From Candidatus Woesearchaeota archaeon (GTDB lineage: Archaea; Nanoarchaeota; Nanoarchaeia; Woesearchaeales; JAGVZT01), in the NCBI GenBank assembly GCA_017608295.1, contig JAFCGF010000002.1, forward strand, positions 62,001 through 126,000: a DNA stretch of 64,000 nucleotides, read 5' to 3'. Both the position numbers and the translations under genes were made by a program. This document shows, one piece after another, positions 58,657-64,000 of the stretch (position 1 is its first letter; each line of letters opens with the position of its first letter). Below the pieces are notes generated by a model. It saw only the letters and a program-made list of their open reading frames with translations. It did not search any database and was not told the DNA's origin.

Positions 58657-59310
58657 TTAAATGTTTTTGGCTTTCACCTTCTCCCAGTCCTTGAGGAACT
58701 TTTCTATGCCAATATCAGTGAGGGGGTGCTTCATCATCTTTTCGAGCACATTGAAGGGAATTGTCGCGATGTGAGCCCCTAATCTGGCGGACTCAATGGC
58801 GTGCATCGGACTCCTGATACTCGCCGCGATGACCTCACAGTTGAACTCGTAGTTGTCGAATGTCTCGAGAATCTCAGCGAGCACGACCATGCCGCTGTTT
58901 CCCATGTCATCCAACCGACCGAGGAAGGGGCTGACATAGCGGGCACCTGCCTTTGCAGCAAGCAGTGCCTGGTTCGCAGAAAAGATAAGTGTCATGTTCA
59001 CTGCGATGTTATCGTCCGAGAGCTGCTTCGTCGCCTTTAATCCCCCTTCGCCCATAGGAATCTTGATGACTACATTCTCTGAGAGCTTCGCATACTCCTG
59101 CCCTTCTTTCACCATGCCCTCTGCATCAGTGGCGGTGACTTCAACACTCACAGGCCCATTGACTTCGGACAAGATGTCCTTGACCACTTCCATGAATCCC
59201 CTGCCCTCCTTCGCAATGAGCGAGGGATTTGTCGTGACCCCGTCACAGATGCCCAGTTCGTTGATTTTCTTTATCTGCTCGATGTTCGCAGTGTCGATAA
59301 ATATTTTCAT
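58657..59310 (-). CDS. tal: Transaldolase (small, FSA/TalB-like)
   Basis: A 217-residue class I aldolase-type enzyme of the short transaldolase group. The likely Schiff-base Lys83 lies in [17 protein letters not shown] and [15 protein letters not shown] mark the N-terminus, with [12 protein letters not shown] near 130 and the SIRSP stretch near 170. It overlaps rpe by 4 nt, completing an rpiB-rpe-tal operon for the non-oxidative pentose phosphate pathway. Fructose-6-phosphate aldolase activity is possible in this subfamily. No transketolase is seen here. Confidence 0.92.
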   Translation of the reverse strand: MKIFIDTANIEQIKKINELGICDGVTTNPSLIAKEGRGFMEVVKDILSEVNGPVSVEVTATDAEGMVKEGQEYAKLSENVVIKIPMGEGGLKATKQLSDDNIAVNMTLIFSANQALLAAKAGARYVSPFLGRLDDMGNSGMVVLAEILETFDNYEFNCEVIAASIRSPMHAIESARLGAHIATIPFNVLEKMMKHPLTDIGIEKFLKDWEKVKAKNI

Positions 59311-59966
59311 TGTTTTCTACCCTCCTCTGCTGCCCGTCTGAGAGTCTCCACGCGGTCCGCGGGAGTTTCGTCAGGGCCGTGCTTGAATGTGTAGCTTCCG
59401 GCGACAAACACATTCGCGCCGGCAGCAGCTGCCAATTTAATAGTCTCGTCGTTGATGCCGCCATCTACTTGTATGTCGAGCTCAGGAGCGCGCCCCCTTG
59501 CGAGCCTCACCTTATCGAGGACTTCAACCATGAAAGACTGCCCTCCTTTGCCTGGTACGACTGACATCACAACAAGCAGGTCAAGCTCATCAAGGAAAGG
59601 TAACACCCCATCAATAGGAGTCGCAGGATTGATGGCGATGCCCGCCTTCACTCCAAGTGCCTTTATCTCTTGCACAAGCTCCTTGGGATTATCGCACGAT
59701 TCAAGGTGTATGACAATAATGGCTGCGCCTGCATCCGCAAAGGCCTTCAGCTGCCTCTCAGGGTTATTGATCATGAGATGCACATCAAGCGGAAGCTCGG
59801 TCTTCAGGTACTTCACGACCTTTGGGCCTATAGTTATCACAGGCACGAACTGGCCATCCATCACATCCACATGGAGCCAGTCGGCGTTGCTAATCTTTTC
59901 AATCTCATCATTCAGGCTGCCAAAATTCGCTGAAAGAATACTCGGTGATATCTTGATTTCAGGCAT
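59307..59966 (-). CDS. rpe: Ribulose-phosphate 3-epimerase
   Basis: Interconverts ribulose-5-P and xylulose-5-P. The 219-residue TIM barrel has [10 protein letters not shown] (7-16), [11 protein letters not shown] (metal His and catalytic Asp, about 32-42), [10 protein letters not shown] (about 61-70), [12 protein letters not shown] (about 135-146) and a second Asp in IQVDGGI (about 168-174). These are complete hallmarks. It overlaps rpiB upstream by 8 nt and tal downstream by 4 nt, so all three are translated together. Confidence 0.95.
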   Translation of the reverse strand: MPEIKISPSILSANFGSLNDEIEKISNADWLHVDVMDGQFVPVITIGPKVVKYLKTELPLDVHLMINNPERQLKAFADAGAAIIVIHLESCDNPKELVQEIKALGVKAGIAINPATPIDGVLPFLDELDLLVVMSVVPGKGGQSFMVEVLDKVRLARGRAPELDIQVDGGINDETIKLAAAAGANVFVAGSYTFKHGPDETPADRVETLRRAAEEGRKQ

Positions 59967-60435
59967 CTATTCTCCCCTCACATGTGTGTATCTTATCCAC
60001 GCGCCTCTTATGGCGCTCTTCAGTTAGTCCCAGGAACTCTATTGATAGCCATATGTCGAGCATCTTCATCGCAAGATCCTGCTCGAGGACTCTTCCCCCT
60101 AAACAAAGGATGTTGGCATTGTTGTGCTCACGGCTCATCTGCACAGTGAACTCGTTGTGGCAGAGCGCAGCCCGGATTCCCTGAAACTTGTTGGCAGCCA
60201 TGCTCATCCCTATGCCTGTGCCGCACACCAGGATTCCGCGCTTTCCCTGCTGGACCTTATTCACCAGCCTGGTTGCGACATCTGGATAATCTACAGGCTC
60301 GGGCTTGTGGCAGCCCACATCCTCCACTGAAATGCCGTGCTGGATAAGATGCGCTATAAGTGTCTGCTTCAGCTCGAAGCCGCCGTGGTCAGAGCCGATA
60401 ATCAGCTCCCTCTCTTTCCAAGGAATCTTCTCCAT
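59959..60435 (-). CDS. rpiB: Ribose-5-phosphate isomerase B
   Basis: Interconverts ribose-5-P and ribulose-5-P. The 158 residues have LIIGSDHGGFELK (about 11-23) and the catalytic Cys in CGTGIGMSMAANK (about 70-82), with HNEFTVQMSREHNNANILCLGGRV (about 95-118), all typical. A longer TTG start at 60492 lies upstream of the expected transcription start for the TATA at 60507-60514, so the ATG at 60435 is preferred. It heads the rpiB-rpe-tal operon and diverges from the oligopeptidase gene. Confidence 0.92.
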   Translation of the reverse strand: MEKIPWKERELIIGSDHGGFELKQTLIAHLIQHGISVEDVGCHKPEPVDYPDVATRLVNKVQQGKRGILVCGTGIGMSMAANKFQGIRAALCHNEFTVQMSREHNNANILCLGGRVLEQDLAMKMLDIWLSIEFLGLTEERHKRRVDKIHTCEGRIDA

Positions 60436-60565
60436 GGACGACAAAATCTCTTTCCCCTTTAAATGCGTTTCTGAATGATTGAATATTTCCAAAATGAGTA
60501 GAAAAGCTTATAAATCGAAGACACATATTAACTACTGAGAAGTAATATCATTTAAAGTGATACTT

Positions 60566-62629
60566 ATGGGACGCGAATCAAAAACAAAACAGCCCGAAAC
60601 ACGCAAGGAAGACCTTGTCGAAATCATCCATGGCACTGAGATAAAAGACCCCTATCGCTGGCTCGAGGAGTGGGAAAACAGCGAGGAGGTCAGCGAGTGG
60701 ATTGACGGTCAGAACGCCTACACCAAGGCACGGCTCGACAGAATACACGGCAGGCCCCAGCTGCGAGAGCGCCTCAATGAACTGCTTGAGACAGATTATA
60801 TCGGAGCGCCGAGCGTCAAAGAAGACCGATTGTTCTATTACAAGCGCCCAGCAGGTGTAAAACAGAATTTCCTCTGCATGAAAGAGTGGCCAGATGGCGA
60901 AGAAAAGGTAGTCCTCGACCCAAATGACCTCAGCGAAGACGGCAGCATCGCGATTGCCGGAACATCAATCTCAAAGGACGGAAAGCTTCTCGCCTACGGT
61001 CTCTGTGAGGACGGTAATGACTGGGCACGGTGGCGCATCCTTGACATTGACAGCGGAGAGCATCTCAAGGATGAGTTCGAGCGCATCATCTACACTACAC
61101 CATCGTGGCTTCCAGACAACAGCGGTTTCTTTTATGAGCGTTCAGAACAGGCTGATCCTGACGAGCTACAAAAAGTCAACCAACGTGTGTACTTCCACAA
61201 GCTCGGCACAGACTGGAGGGATGATGAGATTGTATTCGGTGAAGGGCTCGAAGGACAGGACTCACCATCAGCATCAGTCAGTAAAGATGGAAAACACGTA
61301 TTTTTCTACATTTTTAGGGGATGGGGGCAGTATGAGCTCCACCTCATGGACCGCGAGACAGAGGAGATTGTCCATCTCACCGAGGAAACTGGTCCAGTAA
61401 ACTTCAATGATGTGAGCATCAAAGACGACAAGCTCTACCTGCTCACCAACCACGAAGCGCCGAAATTCAGGCTCTGCGTAGCATCACTGGATAATCCCAC
61501 TGCTGAACACTGGGAAGATGTGATTCCAGAAGGAGAGGGTGTCATCGAAAACATCAAAATTCTTGGAGATAAGCTCTTTGTCCAGGATAAGGTCAATGTG
61601 GCTGACAGGGTAAGGGAATTTACTCTTGAGGGTGAACTCGTGAGGGAAATCACGCTGCCCAGCCTCGGCTGCACAGGCGGTCCCTGGGGCAACGAGAAGA
61701 ACGGCGCTGTGTTCATGAACTTCACCTCATTCTTCTATCCCCCTGTCACGTTTCATTATGACCTGGAGACAGGAAAGATGGAGGAATACCTGCGGAAAGA
61801 AGTGCCGTTTGAGCCCTCGCAATTCATGGCAGAGCAGGTCTGGTTCGAATCAAAAGACGGGACTGAAGTGCCGATGTTCATCATCAGGCGGGAGGATGTC
61901 CAGCTTGACCATACGAATCCTACAATACTCTATGGCTACGGAGGCTTCAACATCGCGCTTGAGCCGAGTTTCGCAGCCTCACGGATTTCTTGGCTCGAGC
62001 AGGGTGGAATCTTCGCGATAGCCAACCTCCGCGGAGGAAGTGAGTTTGGAGAGGACTGGCATCGCGGCGGAATGCTAAAGAACAAGCAAAACGTTTTTGA
62101 TGACTACATAGCTGCTGCCGAAACACTCATAGAGAATGGCTACACTTCAAGCGAGAACCTGGCCATCCAAGGGGGAAGTAATGGTGGTCTCTTGGTTGCT
62201 GCTGTTGCAGTACAGAGACCTGAGCTTTTCAAGGCAGTCGACTGTGGAGTACCACTTTGCGACATGATACGCTACCATGAGATGGGTGAGTCAGCACAGT
62301 ACTGGATTCCTGAATATGGCTCTTCGGAAGAGCCTGAGCAGTTTGAGTACCTCTTTGAATACAGCCCATACCATAATGTTGAGGAAGGAGTCGAATATCC
62401 GGTGTTCTACATCGAAACAGGTGAGGACGGCAGAGTACATCCGGGCCATGCGCTCAAGTTCGCAGCGATGCTCCAAGATAAGGCAGCGAATCCTGAGGAC
62501 ATCCTCTTCACCTTAAAGCGAGGCACGGGCCATGGCCACAGCAAGCCCATGGACATGGTGATTGGAGAACTTGTGGACAAATATGCTTTCTTCGCAAAGC
62601 ATCTCGGCCTTGACTTAGAAACGGATTAG
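60566..62629 (+). CDS. Prolyl oligopeptidase (S9A family)
   Basis: A 687-residue serine peptidase of the POP family. The N-terminal beta-propeller (about 65-415) is followed by the alpha/beta-hydrolase domain. The catalytic triad is Ser538 in GGSNGG, Asp621 in ETGEDGRVHPGHALKF and His656 in GTGHGHS. No signal peptide is seen, so it acts on short peptides in the cytoplasm. GTG at 60557 is an alternative start; the ATG follows AAAGTGAT. The stop interlocks with the convergent glycosyltransferase gene at 62626-62629. It shares a 130-bp divergent promoter region with rpiB. Confidence 0.93.
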   Translation: MGRESKTKQPETRKEDLVEIIHGTEIKDPYRWLEEWENSEEVSEWIDGQNAYTKARLDRIHGRPQLRERLNELLETDYIGAPSVKEDRLFYYKRPAGVKQNFLCMKEWPDGEEKVVLDPNDLSEDGSIAIAGTSISKDGKLLAYGLCEDGNDWARWRILDIDSGEHLKDEFERIIYTTPSWLPDNSGFFYERSEQADPDELQKVNQRVYFHKLGTDWRDDEIVFGEGLEGQDSPSASVSKDGKHVFFYIFRGWGQYELHLMDRETEEIVHLTEETGPVNFNDVSIKDDKLYLLTNHEAPKFRLCVASLDNPTAEHWEDVIPEGEGVIENIKILGDKLFVQDKVNVADRVREFTLEGELVREITLPSLGCTGGPWGNEKNGAVFMNFTSFFYPPVTFHYDLETGKMEEYLRKEVPFEPSQFMAEQVWFESKDGTEVPMFIIRREDVQLDHTNPTILYGYGGFNIALEPSFAASRISWLEQGGIFAIANLRGGSEFGEDWHRGGMLKNKQNVFDDYIAAAETLIENGYTSSENLAIQGGSNGGLLVAAVAVQRPELFKAVDCGVPLCDMIRYHEMGESAQYWIPEYGSSEEPEQFEYLFEYSPYHNVEEGVEYPVFYIETGEDGRVHPGHALKFAAMLQDKAANPEDILFTLKRGTGHGHSKPMDMVIGELVDKYAFFAKHLGLDLETD

Positions 62630-63771
62630 CTGAGCAGTCCCTTGTAGATCTGCTCAATCTGCTTCACGATAATCGGCCAGTCATAACGCTTTGCGAACTC
62701 CTTTGCCTCTTTTTCTTTCTTCAGGCGGAGCTTCTTGTCCTGCAGAAGGTGCACGAGGCGGTCTGCTAGAGCAACCACATCTCCAGAATCAAAGAGGAAG
62801 CCTCCTTTGCCCCCCCCAGTCGCTTCAGCGATAGGTGGAATGTTTGACGAGACATGCGCAGTTCCGCAGGCCATCGCCTCGACGGCAACCATACCAAAGC
62901 CTTCAACTCTGCTCGGGAACGCAAATACCCAGCTCTGCTTCATCTCCTTGATAACATCATCATGCCTCTCAATGAATCCAAGGAATTTCACGTACTTCTC
63001 AAGGCCAAGCTCATGGACCAGCTTCTCAAGAACCTGCCGTTCCTTACCGGTCCCTATGATACGGCAAGTAGCATCAGGCACTTCCTTCACAACAATGGCC
63101 ATTGCCCGTATGAGTATATCCACTTGCTTGTAAGGTACCAATCTTGAGGCACAGCACACAGAGGGATGGGGAGTCTTCTTCGCTTTTATTGCGCTAAAGC
63201 TCTTGAGATTAATGCCATTGTGCACGACATCCACCTTGCCTCCATCAACGCCGCGGCTCTGGAGCTTTCCCCTTGTAAACGCGCTCACAGCGATGAATTT
63301 ATCCCAAGTGTTAGCGAGAACCATCCGCTCCCAGACCTCTCCAAAAGCCCCTGTCACAAGACCCTTGTACTTAATCCATTCCCCACCTACCCACACATCA
63401 TGGTAGGTCGCAACGCTCTTTGCCCAACGGTGCTTGGCAATAGTGTGTGCCGGAAGGTATGAAGTGAAATTATAGCCGTCCACGATCTCCGGCCTCTCAA
63501 GGCGCTTCCCAGCTTTGACTGCTTCCCGTGCGAATGAAAGCCGTGTACCAATCGAGCCGGAATGCGAATATTCATGCCTCCTGCCCACACGCTCGACGCA
63601 TATTCCCTCTATCTCCTCCTCGCGCACTCCCCCGCAGTATGAGGTAAGAACACTCACGTCATGCCGCCTGGCAAGCTCCTTAGCTACAGAGAAGCACCTG
63701 CTCTCTACACCCCCCTTGAGTTCTATATTGGCAGAACTGGGAAAATACTCCGAGAGAAGCAGGATTCTCAT
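62626..63771 (-). CDS. Glycosyltransferase family 4 protein
   Basis: A 381-residue GT-B glycosyltransferase. The N-terminal Rossmann half starts MRILLLSEYFPSS and has GGVESRCFSVAKEL (about 20-33). The C-terminal half contains YKQVDILIRAM and the EX7E motif FPSRVEGFGMVAVEAMACG (about 300-318), with the Glu pair conserved. It would transfer a sugar from a nucleotide donor to lipid or protein glycan. A longer frame to 63813 is rejected in favour of the ATG at 63771. It is 4 nt downstream of the DUF2304 gene, a frequent partner of glycosyltransferases. Confidence 0.9.
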   Translation of the reverse strand: MRILLLSEYFPSSANIELKGGVESRCFSVAKELARRHDVSVLTSYCGGVREEEIEGICVERVGRRHEYSHSGSIGTRLSFAREAVKAGKRLERPEIVDGYNFTSYLPAHTIAKHRWAKSVATYHDVWVGGEWIKYKGLVTGAFGEVWERMVLANTWDKFIAVSAFTRGKLQSRGVDGGKVDVVHNGINLKSFSAIKAKKTPHPSVCCASRLVPYKQVDILIRAMAIVVKEVPDATCRIIGTGKERQVLEKLVHELGLEKYVKFLGFIERHDDVIKEMKQSWVFAFPSRVEGFGMVAVEAMACGTAHVSSNIPPIAEATGGGKGGFLFDSGDVVALADRLVHLLQDKKLRLKKEKEAKEFAKRYDWPIIVKQIEQIYKGLLS

Positions 63772-63775
63772 GGCT

Positions 63776-64000
63776 TCACTTCTCCTTATTTTCTGGGAGA
63801 TCCTTGAGCGCAAGCTCCCTCACTGTCTTAGTGACCTCGTGCTCAATCTGCTCGACCTTGATGTAGAGCCTGAATAAGAGGTAGAACATAAGCACTGTTG
63901 CACCATACAGCACCAGGTCAACGCCCCGGCCTATGCCAAATAATTCGGCAACCTGACTGCTGGTTTCAGGCCAGAAAATAAAGAATATCAAGGTGGCCCA
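63776..64000 (-). CDS. DUF2304 membrane protein (partial, N-terminus outside window)
   Basis: The last 74 residues of a small membrane protein, open to the window edge. IFWPE...FGIGRGVDLVLYGATVLMFYLLFRLYIKVEQIEHEVTKTVRELAL matches DUF2304, whose members are about 110-120 residues with three spans. The family often sits beside glycosyltransferases and may present lipid-linked sugar, though its role is unproven. A TTG at 63991 could start a short form, but the conserved Trp and preceding residues suggest a continuing frame. Confidence 0.75.
   Translation of the reverse strand, partial: WATLIFFIFWPETSSQVAELFGIGRGVDLVLYGATVLMFYLLFRLYIKVEQIEHEVTKTVRELALKDLPENKEK

Noticed and set aside
1..64000. 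CRISPR array, insertion sequence, integrase, prophage or toxin-antitoxin pair
   Set aside because: No spaced direct repeats, transposase, recombinase or toxin-like small gene pair was seen on either strand.

Overview
The window is archaeal chromosome and reads as a compact, free-standing core-genome segment. Archaeal information-processing genes run throughout: aIF1A, Pelota, PheS/PheT, L34e, L14e, L35Ae, an exosome-associated RNA-binding protein, SecE, Spt5, TrpS, RNA polymerase subunit N and a 7S SRP RNA. Promoters are TATA boxes about 25 nt upstream of leaderless or short-leader starts, and internal operon genes carry GGTG/GAGG ribosome sites. Single-span surface proteins with a Gly-Ala-Ala-rich start and a VPP-containing anchor, together with many small orphan membrane proteins, point to the DPANN group (Woesearchaeota/Pacearchaeota-like). 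This placement is inferred by eye and is only moderately sure. No insertion sequence, CRISPR array, prophage or rRNA operon was seen.

Layout. 1-7400: phosphoglucose/phosphomannose isomerase (cut by the edge), aIF1A, a signal peptidase II (LspA), nitroreductase, DedA, SEC59-like kinase, ATP synthase A and B only, and a winged-helix protein. 7400-12900: a metallopeptidase and a four-gene catabolic operon (LsrF-like aldolase/thiolase, Zn dehydrogenase, Tdh, Kbl) that should turn threonine into glycine and acetyl-CoA. 12900-19100: tRNA-Ser(GCU), a secreted transglutaminase-like protein, a UroD-family protein and a three-gene lamin-tail surface operon. 19200-24900: DUF99, then glmS-glmM-glmU for UDP-GlcNAc, ending in a LURP-one-like protein. 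25000-31200: tandem paralogous membrane proteins, an AK6-like kinase and a three-gene envelope operon whose last product has a lipobox. 31400-37100: Pelota, TrmB-type regulator, PheS, PheT and a small Cse60-like protein.

37000-47900: MFS transporter, L34e-L14e, exosome-type protein, presenilin-type protease, three membrane genes (two sharing an N-terminal helical module), metallo-beta-lactamase fold protein, ornithine carbamoyltransferase, L35Ae, FKBP, then ftsZ-secE-spt5. 47900-53900: TrpS, small membrane proteins including a second tandem paralogue pair, EamA transporter, TatD and the SRP RNA. 53900-64000: NAD kinase overlapping a bacterial-type LeuRS, RpoN, a pentose-phosphate operon (rpiB-rpe-tal), prolyl oligopeptidase, glycosyltransferase and a partial DUF2304 gene.

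The main themes are central carbon and amino-sugar metabolism, translation, and a rich set of unnamed envelope proteins. The best candidates for something undescribed are the envelope operon at 27294-31211 linked with LspA, the two tandem families of orphan membrane proteins, the lamin-tail operon, and the shared helical module at 40739-42623. A genome-architecture trait also stands out: five convergent gene pairs share a four-base interlocked stop.
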